Positions 54,226-62,878 of a DNA stretch of 64,000 nucleotides are shown here, in pieces; within the stretch, counting starts at the first letter, position 1; the number at the start of each line of letters is the position of its first letter. This stretch comes from Berkiella sp964606325 (GTDB taxonomy: Bacteria > Pseudomonadota > Gammaproteobacteria > Berkiellales > Berkiellaceae), in assembly GCA_964606325.1 (NCBI GenBank), contig CAZSGE010000010.1, positions 1-64,000 of the forward strand, written 5' to 3'. The notes beneath the pieces were generated by a model. That model made no database searches, was not told the DNA's origin, and saw only the letters and a program-made list of their open reading frames with translations. A program made the translations under genes and the position numbers.

Positions 54226-55854
54226 TTATAGTTTTAAAACATCCCTTTTCTCAACAGTTTCATTAACAGGTAGAGCCGTTGCGTTTGGCTGATTATCTTT
54301 GCTTATTTTTAATGGAATAAAAGTTTCACTTTTAGACAGCAGATCTACAATTATTTCAGGCTTTGGTTTAGCAACAAATGACACTTCACCTTTATCGCTA
54401 ACCACTGGTTCAAGCACTTCAAATAATTTCCATTCTTTGCTTTCAGTGATTTTAGGAAATAGATTTTCAATCGACTCTTTACCCGCACATAATCTGAAGC
54501 TTAAGGGATCGCCATTGGCAATTTCACCCTTTTTCCATTTAGAATTATATTGACTTAAGGCACTCAAATATAAAGGTAAGCAAGCTACTATCATCACGGC
54601 ATTGGTTAATGCACTTTCGATTAAACCTGGATTGATTTCTTTTAAATCAGCCCCCTCTAACTCGCTCTCAGCTTTTTCCATTTCTTTGATTAATCTCATA
54701 ATTAATTCGTTTTTAAAAAGCTGTGTTAGCTTATCTTTGGCATTTTGGAAAAAAGCAGGTACATACGTTGGCGTTGGCTTTTGTTTGTCTTCACTATCAA
54801 AATAGGCTTTCGCAAGTTCAACCAACATATTGTTTGGCATTAACCCCACTGCAATGGCTAGAAACTTACCCTCTTTTGGCGTATACATTCTCATCATGGA
54901 GCCAATATGCGCTAATAATTTTCTTTCTTCTGGCGCTAATTTCTTAAACCGTTCTAATCCTAATAAGTCTGCTCTTGATCTTAAATAGCCTGCTAAAATC
55001 TCACTTGCAGTCAATAAGGGCTCTGAACCTATTTTATCAAGCATACTCTCTAGAAGACTCATTGCCATGAAGGTATTGTGTGTTAAGTAATTAGATCCCT
55101 TAACACTTTCGTTGCCTCTAAACCCAGCAATATTCACTGTCCAATGTAATTTCCAGAACTCATAGGCTTCTTTATCTAGTTTACCAGAGCGAATAGCATC
55201 GATTAGCCCATGATACATGTTCTCATTGCCTTCGGTGTACATCATGTGCCGATAATGGCGTCGATGAGACAAGGCAGATTGCATTAACTTTGTTATTCTA
55301 AGGCTGTCTTCAATTTTAGGATATTTTTCAAATAAATCATTAACAATTGGATATATTGCTTTGGCCTTTTCGATATCATCAACGGTATCTGCTAAAAACT
55401 CTACGCTATCAAATTTATAGTTGTTCTTACCAAGCACCCTATCTGCATTTTCTCTTGCCTTTGGTGAGAGCGGAAAAGCCGTCAAAATAGTTGTAACACG
55501 CAAGGTATCTCTTGTTAGAGAATCAAGATTTGCAAATTTTTGGGTCAAAGCAGAATATTGATCTTTAGCCAATGGCGGGTTTAATGGTTTGTCTTTTTCT
55601 TGAACTGCAATAAATGCATCAAAACTGGATTCGCCTTGCTGAAGTAGTTCAAGATTATAAAGGCGCGATAAACAGCGCCTTACTTCTATTAAATCGTGCC
55701 GTTGATTGTCGGTCATTGCCTTTTCTGGCGTGTGTCCTGGTCGTACTGCCCAGGTAAGCTGTTCAATTTCTGCTTCACTGATAAGCGGATTCTTTCTTGC
55801 CTGTTCTTTTGTAAAATGCAGGGATAAATAGTCTTTAATGGCTTTGGCTGGCAT
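54226..55854 (-). CDS. Large unrecognised helical protein, candidate effector
   Basis: 542 residues from the ATG at 55854. A TTG five codons upstream (55869) is an alternative start. Almost entirely helical, no signal peptide. A His/aromatic-rich middle (SALSHRRHYRHMMYTEGNEN, then LHWTVNIAGFRG) about residues 190-250 could bind a metal or ligand. One possible membrane-interacting helix lies at VMIVACLPLYLSAL. No family recognised. Between the RhoGAP/bPH2 pair and the Sec7 gene, so an effector role is plausible by location only. Confidence 0.65.
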   Translation of the reverse strand: MPAKAIKDYLSLHFTKEQARKNPLISEAEIEQLTWAVRPGHTPEKAMTDNQRHDLIEVRRCLSRLYNLELLQQGESSFDAFIAVQEKDKPLNPPLAKDQYSALTQKFANLDSLTRDTLRVTTILTAFPLSPKARENADRVLGKNNYKFDSVEFLADTVDDIEKAKAIYPIVNDLFEKYPKIEDSLRITKLMQSALSHRRHYRHMMYTEGNENMYHGLIDAIRSGKLDKEAYEFWKLHWTVNIAGFRGNESVKGSNYLTHNTFMAMSLLESMLDKIGSEPLLTASEILAGYLRSRADLLGLERFKKLAPEERKLLAHIGSMMRMYTPKEGKFLAIAVGLMPNNMLVELAKAYFDSEDKQKPTPTYVPAFFQNAKDKLTQLFKNELIMRLIKEMEKAESELEGADLKEINPGLIESALTNAVMIVACLPLYLSALSQYNSKWKKGEIANGDPLSFRLCAGKESIENLFPKITESKEWKLFEVLEPVVSDKGEVSFVAKPKPEIIVDLLSKSETFIPLKISKDNQPNATALPVNETVEKRDVLKL

Positions 55855-55968
55855 AACAACTTCACTCAATCTACTTCTAGTAATTTGGCGGCATTGTACC
55901 TTTTTGTAATATAAAACTCTATTTTACTAGTTAAAGTTATTCAAGTTAATCAACTTAGTTGGCGTATT

Positions 55969-56235
55969 TTATTTACATATAGGCAGGGAGAGTAATCGTA
56001 GCGGCATTTCATCATCACCCTGGCATTTAATATATTTGTGTCCATCGCTAGAAGTAGCCACAATCACCTTTTCTTTCTTTGCGCCATGAATAACAAAAAA
56101 ATTATCGCCCTGTGAAATGTAGCTTATTACCTCAGGCACAGTATATTTCAAACCAGAAATGCCAACCTTAGATATGCTTTCATGTGGCGTGGCGTGATCT
56201 GTTTTGCTGATACAAGTAATTATAAAATTACCCAT
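55969..56235 (-). CDS. Small DUF3892-like protein
   Basis: 88 residues. The layout ITCISKTDHATPHESISKVG, then TVPEVISYISQGDNFFVIHG, then KYIKCQGDDE and LLSLPICK matches my memory of the DUF3892 family (beta strand, helix with I-x-x-G, strand, K/T-x-x-D, LLxLPxC). Function unknown. AGAAG ribosome site. The 236-bp gap after it holds no recognised feature. Confidence 0.6.
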   Translation of the reverse strand: MGNFIITCISKTDHATPHESISKVGISGLKYTVPEVISYISQGDNFFVIHGAKKEKVIVATSSDGHKYIKCQGDDEMPLRLLSLPICK

Positions 56236-56471
56236 TTCAAACTTCTTTTAATGATTGTAATGTGCTCATTTTACCATTGCTGATGATTGACCTACCAACA
56301 AAGGGGAGCATCTGGAAATCAAACAAAGAATCAAATAATATTACAATTGAATGCTTTATAGTGTGTACTTAAACTTATCTTTAAAGTGCATAGACAAAAT
56401 ATCTGCAGAGTCAGTATTTAGGAAAGAAAAGCTAGATTAAGCACGTTTGCCTAATCTAGCGCCTCAAGAAG

Positions 56472-56894
56472 TTAATTAGGTTTAACGACTTCTTTTTTAT
56501 CTTCGATTTGTTTCACTTGCGGTAAATACGCTACATAATTTCTTGCTTGCTCCGCAGCGACTTGTGCATTAATGCCCAATGTTACAGCTGCTTTGCTAGC
56601 TTCAACTGTTCTTCTTGAATAATCAATAAAATAGGGAAGCATTTTTCCTGTGTAATATCCAACAAAATTGCTTGCTGCAGTCACTTTAGAAGCGACAGTT
56701 TCAGGAAGATATTGCTCGGTTTTTGCGTTAAAACTTGCAAGAATTGCTTGACCATTTTCTTGCAAGGCAATCGCACCACGCTCAACTTCTTTAGCAAGAA
56801 TGGCAGCCTGAATGGCTTTTTTAATGGCATCTTCAGTTGCATCATCAAATTTGTCTAATGTTTGCTCTGCACTGTCTTGATTAAATTCTAACAT
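56472..56894 (-). CDS. Small helical alanine-rich protein
   Basis: 140 residues. Helical, Ala-rich and amphipathic (AIKKAIQAAILAKEVERGAI), phasin- or apolipoprotein-like in character but without a recognised motif. No signal peptide. AGAGG ribosome site. It lies 32 bp downstream of the Sec7 gene in the same orientation, so the two are probably co-transcribed and could share a task, such as membrane or vesicle surface binding. Confidence 0.6.
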   Translation of the reverse strand: MLEFNQDSAEQTLDKFDDATEDAIKKAIQAAILAKEVERGAIALQENGQAILASFNAKTEQYLPETVASKVTAASNFVGYYTGKMLPYFIDYSRRTVEASKAAVTLGINAQVAAEQARNYVAYLPQVKQIEDKKEVVKPN

Positions 56895-56926
56895 AACATT
56901 TACCTCTTAAAGATTATAATATAAAA

Positions 56927-57694
56927 TTAATTTAGCTTAGTTGAAATTGTTACTGTCGCTGTCTTTTGTTCGAGTTTGGGCTCATTTTTTGGTTTATATC
57001 CCAAGATATAATATGAAATAAGATACCCTGGCACATACCCACCTTCCCCCGCACACCATTTATCATACTGTGTGCATCCTGTATCTGCTTTTTGTTCCTG
57101 ATTAATTCTGATTTCATTGTATTTAATATCATTATAAATGGATGTTAAAAACGCTCTATCAAAATCATGTTCGGTTTTGCCTTGTGTGTTCATGCCACGA
57201 TTATTTTTAATGAATTGTTCAAGAGTCATTTTATTTTTATTTTGTTTATTGTGCAGATCGGTATTGAGCATGACCGTAGAAAAAGACAAAATAACGCAAG
57301 CATCATTTGAATTAAATGCAAAATTGGGTTTGCCTTGATTATCCTCATAATATTTATCACCAAAGTTTTGCATCATTCGATCAACTATTTGTCCTTCGCC
57401 TTCAAATTTAAAATCTGTTAGAAATTTTCGAAGCGCCGCCGAAAAAGAAATCCCCCTGAAATCCATTTCCCCAATATACGTTTTTAGTAAAGCTTGATTT
57501 TCTTTATGTGTTACGCAAAGACCTAGTTGAACATAATCTAATTGATGTCTTAACCGATTAAATAATGGCCCCAGCAATATGGGATCTAGCAGATTAGCAG
57601 CGTGTGCTTTAAGGTAGCTAAGCCCCTCTTTATAGCTTTGATTAAATGTTGAAACAAAAACTGACTCATCAAACTGCTGTGGACCCTGATTCAT
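56927..57694 (-). CDS. Sec7-domain Arf guanine-nucleotide exchange factor, RalF-like effector candidate
   Basis: 255 residues. The Sec7 domain occupies about 1-190. The catalytic glutamate-finger motif reads FKFEGEGQIVDRMM (E100; eukaryotic FRLPGEAQKIDR), and the second signature is FNSNDACVILSFSTVMLNTDLHN within 127-149. Sec7 proteins load GTP on Arf GTPases. RalF of Legionella and Rickettsia recruits ARF1 to the bacterial vacuole and has a C-terminal capping domain of about 190 residues. Here only about 65 residues follow (including GCTQYDKWCAGEGG), so the cap is missing or reduced. AGG precedes the ATG. The function as exchange factor follows from the motifs. Confidence 0.93.
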   Translation of the reverse strand: MNQGPQQFDESVFVSTFNQSYKEGLSYLKAHAANLLDPILLGPLFNRLRHQLDYVQLGLCVTHKENQALLKTYIGEMDFRGISFSAALRKFLTDFKFEGEGQIVDRMMQNFGDKYYEDNQGKPNFAFNSNDACVILSFSTVMLNTDLHNKQNKNKMTLEQFIKNNRGMNTQGKTEHDFDRAFLTSIYNDIKYNEIRINQEQKADTGCTQYDKWCAGEGGYVPGYLISYYILGYKPKNEPKLEQKTATVTISTKLN

Positions 57695-57860
57695 AACGAT
57701 ACCTGTGCATGTTAAATAACTATGTCGCTATACTAACATCGGTCAGAGTGAGCATCCACTCACATAAGATGAATGTGGTTAAAATAAAGATGTTTGGCGC
57801 TATATGCTTTACAGAGCAGGACAAATGGGCGTTTTTACACGACTAACAGCTAATGCTAAA

Positions 57861-58724
57861 TCAATTGACAAAAGTCTCATTGATATAATTAAGAAAACAT
57901 TTAATTTTTGGATCTAAGTATTCATGATAAGGATAATATACATTCAAAGGCTCATCACATTGCATAGAATCAAATATTTCTATCAACTGACCATTTTTAA
58001 GCGCTTCTTGTGTTACGACGTTATGCAAGGAAACCAAGCCTAAATCATGTATGGCACATTCTAGCATTGCTAGCGTGTTGTTTAACCTAAGCCATGGCGC
58101 AACAGGTACAATCAAGGCTCCCTTATTAAAAGATAACTGATTATCGTTGAGTCTCTTTGTATGCGCTATATAATGATGATGAATAAGATCATGTGGTGAT
58201 TCAGGTTTACCATATTTCTTAAAATAGGCTTTTGAAGCGCAAAGTGTATATCTTACTGTTCCAATTTTCTTACAAACATAATCTTGCGGTGCAGGTAAAG
58301 TGATACCCACAATGATATCAATTTTACTCTTTTGTACATTTGGCCATTTTTCATTAGAATCAATTTCAAGCTCGATATCCGGATAGAGATTTTTAAATTG
58401 TGCAATTTTTGGTACTAATGATTTAAGGGGACAAGCTACTTTCAGCTTGCCATGAGGCTCTTCATGTTGGGTTTTAATGAGCTTATCTGCTCTTTCGATT
58501 TCCGAAAAGATTTTGCGACATTGATTATAGTAGGCGTGCCCGATAGGCGTTATTTCCATGTTTCGGGTATCACGTTTAATCAGGCTAACATTCAAATGCT
58601 TTTCCAGAGCATTTATTTTTTGACTTATGGCCGCTGTGCTTTTATCAAGTTTTTTAGCAGCCACATTAAAGCTATTCGTTTCTACAACAACCATGAATGC
58701 TTGGATTAGGTCAAATTTGATCAT
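57861..58724 (-). CDS. LysR-family transcriptional regulator
   Basis: 287 residues from the Met at 58724 (MIKFDLIQAFMVVVETNSFN), where LysR proteins normally begin; the frame continues upstream to a TTG at 58787. Winged helix-turn-helix: SFNVAAKKLDKSTAAISQKI and LEKHLNVSLIKRDTRNMEIT. The effector-binding domain includes GKLKVACPLKSLVP and a VRYTLCASKAYFKK block. Co-inducer and targets unknown. No neighbouring metabolic operon. Confidence 0.9.
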   Translation of the reverse strand: MIKFDLIQAFMVVVETNSFNVAAKKLDKSTAAISQKINALEKHLNVSLIKRDTRNMEITPIGHAYYNQCRKIFSEIERADKLIKTQHEEPHGKLKVACPLKSLVPKIAQFKNLYPDIELEIDSNEKWPNVQKSKIDIIVGITLPAPQDYVCKKIGTVRYTLCASKAYFKKYGKPESPHDLIHHHYIAHTKRLNDNQLSFNKGALIVPVAPWLRLNNTLAMLECAIHDLGLVSLHNVVTQEALKNGQLIEIFDSMQCDEPLNVYYPYHEYLDPKIKCFLNYINETFVN

Positions 58725-58900
58725 ACGATATTTATAATCTTGTAAATATTCATATAACATACCATATTGTTCGCAATTTGTTAACAATCTACTGAATATA
58801 TAAAGAGTAGTTGATAAGTTTTTTAACTAGTAAAGATCTAAGAACTTATAGAACCCTACTGTTGTCGAACTAGTAAAAGAGATGGGGAGATTCTTAAACT

Positions 58901-59179
58901 ATGTATAAATTAACATGCTTCACCTTAGCACTCATTACTGCACAACCTCTTTATGCTACAGAAAATTACGACATCAGTGTTACTTTACAAAGCAGAGACA
59001 GCTATGCTATCCAAGGCAAAAGTATTACGCTTAAAACATATAATTGCCAGGAAGTTGCGAATAGCACACCAGCAACATTATCTATCAATGGCATCAACAA
59101 CAGCACTCTAAGCTTTGAGAATGGCACATCCTGCAGGGTGACAAATGTTAGCAATCCTAACAATGAATCTTTTAATTAG
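58901..59179 (+). CDS. Small exported protein
   Basis: 92 residues. Signal peptide MYKLTCFTLALITAQPLYA, mature part Ser/Thr/Asn-rich with two Cys (YNCQEV, GTSCRV) that could form a disulphide. GGGGAG lies upstream with long spacing. No family recognised. Confidence 0.55.
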   Translation: MYKLTCFTLALITAQPLYATENYDISVTLQSRDSYAIQGKSITLKTYNCQEVANSTPATLSINGINNSTLSFENGTSCRVTNVSNPNNESFN

Positions 59180-59316
59180 ATTACCTAAAACCACTAAATA
59201 AAATTCTCTTGTTTGCATTGACAGCACAACTATTATCAAACATTCCCTGCGCATTGACCATATTGTGCTAAATTGATTAGGACCTATGTCTAATCAAATG
59301 ATATTGGAGTCAATAC

Positions 59317-59700
59317 ATGCTTGGAAGATCAGTCGAAATTAAAGATATTTCACAAAAAATCAAAAAGACAGTTCGTTTTGATCTTGATAAAAATAGTGAA
59401 CATCTTGTAGAAACGTATTACCCAAAGGGACATAAAAGACCATCATCATCACTTCAACAAGAAACAAGATTTCCGGTTGATATACATGAAAAAAAGCAAG
59501 TTAAAAAATATTTAGAAAATCATGATGAACAGTTTAAAGGGTATATTTTAACCCAATATAGAAACCAGCAAGATGGTTCTTATGCTATTTCGTTTATAGA
59601 TCCAACAAACCGTACACAATTTAAACAAACATTTATGCAAGATAGAATCGATGAGATATTGGAAGAAATGAAAAAAATAAAAGCTTCCAAAGTAAAATGA
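59317..59700 (+). CDS. Small unrecognised protein with PP1-docking-like motif
   Basis: 127 residues, highly charged, no signal peptide. GGAG ribosome site. Residues 16-22 (KKTVRFD) fit the RVxF docking motif of eukaryotic protein phosphatase 1 regulators, followed by a stretch with VETYYPKGHKRPSS. Chance matches to this short motif are common. No domain recognised. Confidence 0.55.
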   Translation: MLGRSVEIKDISQKIKKTVRFDLDKNSEHLVETYYPKGHKRPSSSLQQETRFPVDIHEKKQVKKYLENHDEQFKGYILTQYRNQQDGSYAISFIDPTNRTQFKQTFMQDRIDEILEEMKKIKASKVK

Positions 59701-59727
59701 GCCCAATCTAAATTAAACAATGGTATT

Positions 59728-60198
59728 TTAAGATGGCTTCCTACTTAATTGTTCGTCGCTTAAAATCATCGAATGGCTGGTTGCGATCGCTACCAGCTTA
59801 CCCTCTTTTGTTTTAACTTCGGCTTTCATCACTAACAGTGATTTAGACTGTGAAACTAATTCTGCCGATACAAACACGGATTCGTCCTTTTCATCATATG
59901 GGCGAATAAACGTGGTATTGAGATCCAGTGTTACAACGGGTCTTTTAGCAACAAGAAAAGAAAGTGGACCAAAAACTTCATCAATGTAAGCGCAAATAAT
60001 ACCTCCTTGAGTGCGCTGGAAGGGATTGTTGTAAATTGGATTAAACTTGAAGGTAGCAGTTATACTAGTAGGCGTCACATTCGTGTAAACGGTGCCTAAA
60101 GTTTTGTAAGACATATGTGGCAATTCAATGGGGATCCCTTTAGCTTGCATTTCCATTTTTATATCTATCATCATTTTTAGAAATGAATCGTTATCCAT
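59728..60198 (-). CDS. PaaI-type hotdog-fold thioesterase
   Basis: 156 residues. Hotdog core FQRTQGGIICAYIDEVFGPL (family HGG...D pattern, here with Q in place of the His), then VVTLDLNTTFIRPYDE and AEVKTKEGKLVAIATSHSMI. Likely hydrolyses an acyl- or aryl-CoA thioester. AGGGG ribosome site. Substrate unknown. Convergent with the preceding gene. Confidence 0.85.
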   Translation of the reverse strand: MDNDSFLKMMIDIKMEMQAKGIPIELPHMSYKTLGTVYTNVTPTSITATFKFNPIYNNPFQRTQGGIICAYIDEVFGPLSFLVAKRPVVTLDLNTTFIRPYDEKDESVFVSAELVSQSKSLLVMKAEVKTKEGKLVAIATSHSMILSDEQLSRKPS

Positions 60199-60336
60199 GA
60201 TAACCCCTTGATTTGATTGATTAACAATCTATTTTTGAACTGTACAACTATGCAGTATGTATTTACAATGAGTCTTAATGTTTACATTATTAAGCTATAG
60301 TTAACTATAAACGTTTAAGGCGCTTTATTCCATCGC

Positions 60337-60609
60337 ATGCCAAAGAGATTATCGAAAACATTATATCGCTACAGACATCTGATTGCGCTACTCGTTGCCA
60401 TTCTCAGTATAGAAACAATAAAGATAATCACCATATATCTCTATATATCGCCACCACATCAAATGGAATTTTTTAAAGTTTATGAACTTTTATGGAACAC
60501 AGGAAACAGTTATTACCAATTTGTAGTGATAATGAATGTTTTAATTAAACCCCTATTGGCATATTACTTAACACTTTGCTTTTTATATATAATGAAAAGA
60601 AAAATGTAA
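60337..60609 (+). CDS. Small membrane protein
   Basis: 90 residues with two probable membrane helices (LIALLVAILSIETIKIITIYLY and FVVIMNVLIKPLLAYYLTLCFLY) and a basic N-terminus (MPKRLSKTLYRYRH). No good ribosome site. No family recognised. Confidence 0.45.
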   Translation: MPKRLSKTLYRYRHLIALLVAILSIETIKIITIYLYISPPHQMEFFKVYELLWNTGNSYYQFVVIMNVLIKPLLAYYLTLCFLYIMKRKM

Positions 60610-60656
60610 CCCTCTATCTGCAATTATTAAATAAAGGGTTACGGCCAGACGCTTTA

Positions 60657-60830
60657 TTAAGCTTTAAATGACACCATATCATCAGGTCGCAAAATAATTT
60701 CTAACGCTGTGAAAAATTTAGCAACGGCATCAACAATAGGATGCAAATCTGCCCTTGTGATACTTTTCGCTTCAACATCACCTACGCCACCGGAGACGAC
60801 ATTTACTTCAGATACATTTAAATTTCTCAT
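60657..60830 (-). CDS. Small peptide with double-glycine leader
   Basis: 57 residues from the ATG at 60830, preceded by GAGG at good spacing. The leader MRNLNVSEVNVVSGG is nearly the same as that of the peptide at 51873-52133 and typical of C39-ABC transporter substrates. The mature part (VGDVEAKSITRADLHPIVDA and onward) is short, amphipathic and Cys-free. A bacteriocin or secreted signal peptide; no immunity gene nearby. Confidence 0.72.
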   Translation of the reverse strand: MRNLNVSEVNVVSGGVGDVEAKSITRADLHPIVDAVAKFFTALEIILRPDDMVSFKA

Positions 60831-61010
60831 GATTACCTCGTTCAATTTACTAACACAGTGAGTGAATGTTCGCACACTTGCTTTTAACTGTCAACGAGTA
60901 AAATTGCATTTAATTCATAAAAAAATGGTGCACTTACATCATTATTTCCTGATCACTTAGTCCATATACTCGTCTAAACTGATTATTAAAACCTTAAGTA
61001 AGTAAGAATT

Positions 61011-61487
61011 ATGCTTAATAAATCAGCAGAAAAAGCTAAAGCCTTAGTCAAGCAGTACCCGAAAGTCTTTGGTAACATTGACATTGCTAGTCAGTATTTA
61101 TTTATGCTAGATAATCTCAAAGATCTCGATGAAGAATTAAAAAAAATTGGTGGCAAAGGTAAAGAACTCTCAGAAACATTAATTAATTTTCTAAAAACCA
61201 AAAATCAACTAAAATCACCTGAAAATTTGTTTAATACTTTAATAGATGTGAGTCGATTTTGCCAAATTTGTTCTACATTTAAAGATCAAAACATTAAGAA
61301 ATATGCAAACAATGTTCTAAAAGTAACAGACAGTATCTCTGCACATCTGCTTGATAATTTGTTTCATGGTTTTGATTATACAAATCTTGCTGCATTAAAA
61401 GAATTGAATTTAAAAAACATAAAGGAAATCGAAAAAAGACATGAATCCAATGAAAATTCAAACAAGCCAACATCAGGAAAGCAGTAG
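61011..61487 (+). CDS. Unrecognised helical protein
   Basis: 158 residues, Lys/Leu-rich, helical, no signal peptide. The C-terminus is polar (KRHESNENSNKPTSGKQ). No family recognised. Convergent with the kinase gene. Confidence 0.6.
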   Translation: MLNKSAEKAKALVKQYPKVFGNIDIASQYLFMLDNLKDLDEELKKIGGKGKELSETLINFLKTKNQLKSPENLFNTLIDVSRFCQICSTFKDQNIKKYANNVLKVTDSISAHLLDNLFHGFDYTNLAALKELNLKNIKEIEKRHESNENSNKPTSGKQ

Positions 61488-61511
61488 AGCAAACAGTTGA
61501 GTTAACCCCTT

Positions 61512-62744
61512 CTACTGATATCTACTTCTTGCTCTTACACCACGTAACCCCTGACTCAAAACCATATCAAAAGTATGCAAAGCTTGATCAATTGTAAATC
61601 GCTTATGGCGGTTAACAGATAACATACCACTCAATAAAGGATCTTGATCAATTATTTTCCTATCCTTTTCTTCAGGCTTAACACCATATCGCAATTCAAA
61701 AATTAACACGCCCATTGCCCAAATGTCATTGGTTTTATGTGACACGCCCCAGCTTCGCAACGTTGTTTGTCTGATATTTTGATCTCCAAAAGGCCTGACT
61801 GCTGAATCATCATTAAAATACTCATACTGACTAGAGTCTGGGCGCTTATAATAATTTAATATTTCAGGCGAACTATATTCCCAGGTAGATAATGAATCTT
61901 GACCAGATTCTTCATCAACTGAATTACCAAAATCAGATATTTTAATATAATATCCTGTTCGAGCATTACCATACACCAGTATATTTGCCGACTTAATATC
62001 TTGATGAATTATTTTTTGTTCGTGCAAGTATTTGAGTGCATTGAGTAGTTGATGTGTTAGTGCGTCAATGAGAGCACGCGACAAACGATGATTACGAATA
62101 AATTCCTGTAAATTGCTAATCGCTTTTTTAGAATAAATACTCACCTTTTTTTCTTTATTCTTTTCAATAATAGGCCCCAGTTGAGTTTGGTTAACATACT
62201 CGTCGGAAAGTCGTGCTGATGTATTTACTTCTTCTTGAATTCTTTCATAGTCACTGTCGGATGCTATTTTTGCAACAAGGTTAAAATATTCTTCGTAATT
62301 ATCAATTCTCCAAGCTGGTTTACCAATTTTATAACCGCCTGTGGTATCAGATATATGTTGCTTACGGTTATTAGCTAGTTTACTTTTGGTTTCTACGAGT
62401 AATTCTAACTCGCCAGTTCTATCGCAAAGAATGGTAATTGTTCGAGGTAAATGTGTATCCTTCTTATCAAGCCGATAACTTTCGCAGGGCTTTAAAGAAG
62501 CAATCTGCTCTAAATATTGATGTCGTTTAGATCTATCACGGGTTTTGCGTAAATTAGGATCAACTTTGAAATAATCAAAAATAAGCTGCAAATCCCCTTG
62601 CGATACCAAAGCTTGCAGGCCTTCAGGAACAAGCGCTTGCTGTGCTTGCGCTAATCGCTGCAGCAACATGTCGTATTTATTATGACAATCTGGCTCATTA
62701 TCAACGTCAATTTTGCGTTTTTTACTTGATGGTGCGAATATCAT
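61512..62744 (-). CDS. Eukaryotic-like Ser/Thr protein kinase, candidate effector
   Basis: 410 residues. About 80-100 residues precede the kinase core. Glycine-loop-like GGYKIGKPAWRI (136-147), possible ATP lysine K159 (NLVAKIA) with E171, catalytic loop IIHQDIKSANILV (D249, K251, N254), DFG at 271-273, SPE at 292-294 and a GVLIFELRYGVKP helix. All catalytic residues are present, so activity is expected. The first 20 residues include a basic KKRKIDVD stretch resembling a nuclear localisation signal. Divergent from the next kinase across 133 bp. Substrate unknown. Confidence 0.9.
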   Translation of the reverse strand: MIFAPSSKKRKIDVDNEPDCHNKYDMLLQRLAQAQQALVPEGLQALVSQGDLQLIFDYFKVDPNLRKTRDRSKRHQYLEQIASLKPCESYRLDKKDTHLPRTITILCDRTGELELLVETKSKLANNRKQHISDTTGGYKIGKPAWRIDNYEEYFNLVAKIASDSDYERIQEEVNTSARLSDEYVNQTQLGPIIEKNKEKKVSIYSKKAISNLQEFIRNHRLSRALIDALTHQLLNALKYLHEQKIIHQDIKSANILVYGNARTGYYIKISDFGNSVDEESGQDSLSTWEYSSPEILNYYKRPDSSQYEYFNDDSAVRPFGDQNIRQTTLRSWGVSHKTNDIWAMGVLIFELRYGVKPEEKDRKIIDQDPLLSGMLSVNRHKRFTIDQALHTFDMVLSQGLRGVRARSRYQ

Positions 62745-62836
62745 CTTTATTGATTACAACACATAGTTAATTGTTGTACTAATTCTATGAAATTTCACAA
62801 TAAAAGAAAGCCAATTAGGATAGGCGGCAATTAAGA

Positions 62837-62878
62837 ATGGATAACCAAGAAAAATTTACTAAAAACAGGTACCTGTGA
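62837..62878 (+). other. Possible 13-codon leader overlapping the kinase start
   Basis: ATG at 62837 opens MDNQEKFTKNRYL and ends at TGA 62876-62878, whose A is the first base of the kinase ATG (TGATG). Such overlaps usually reflect coupled re-initiation. The ribosome site before it is weak, so it may be chance. Confidence 0.3.
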
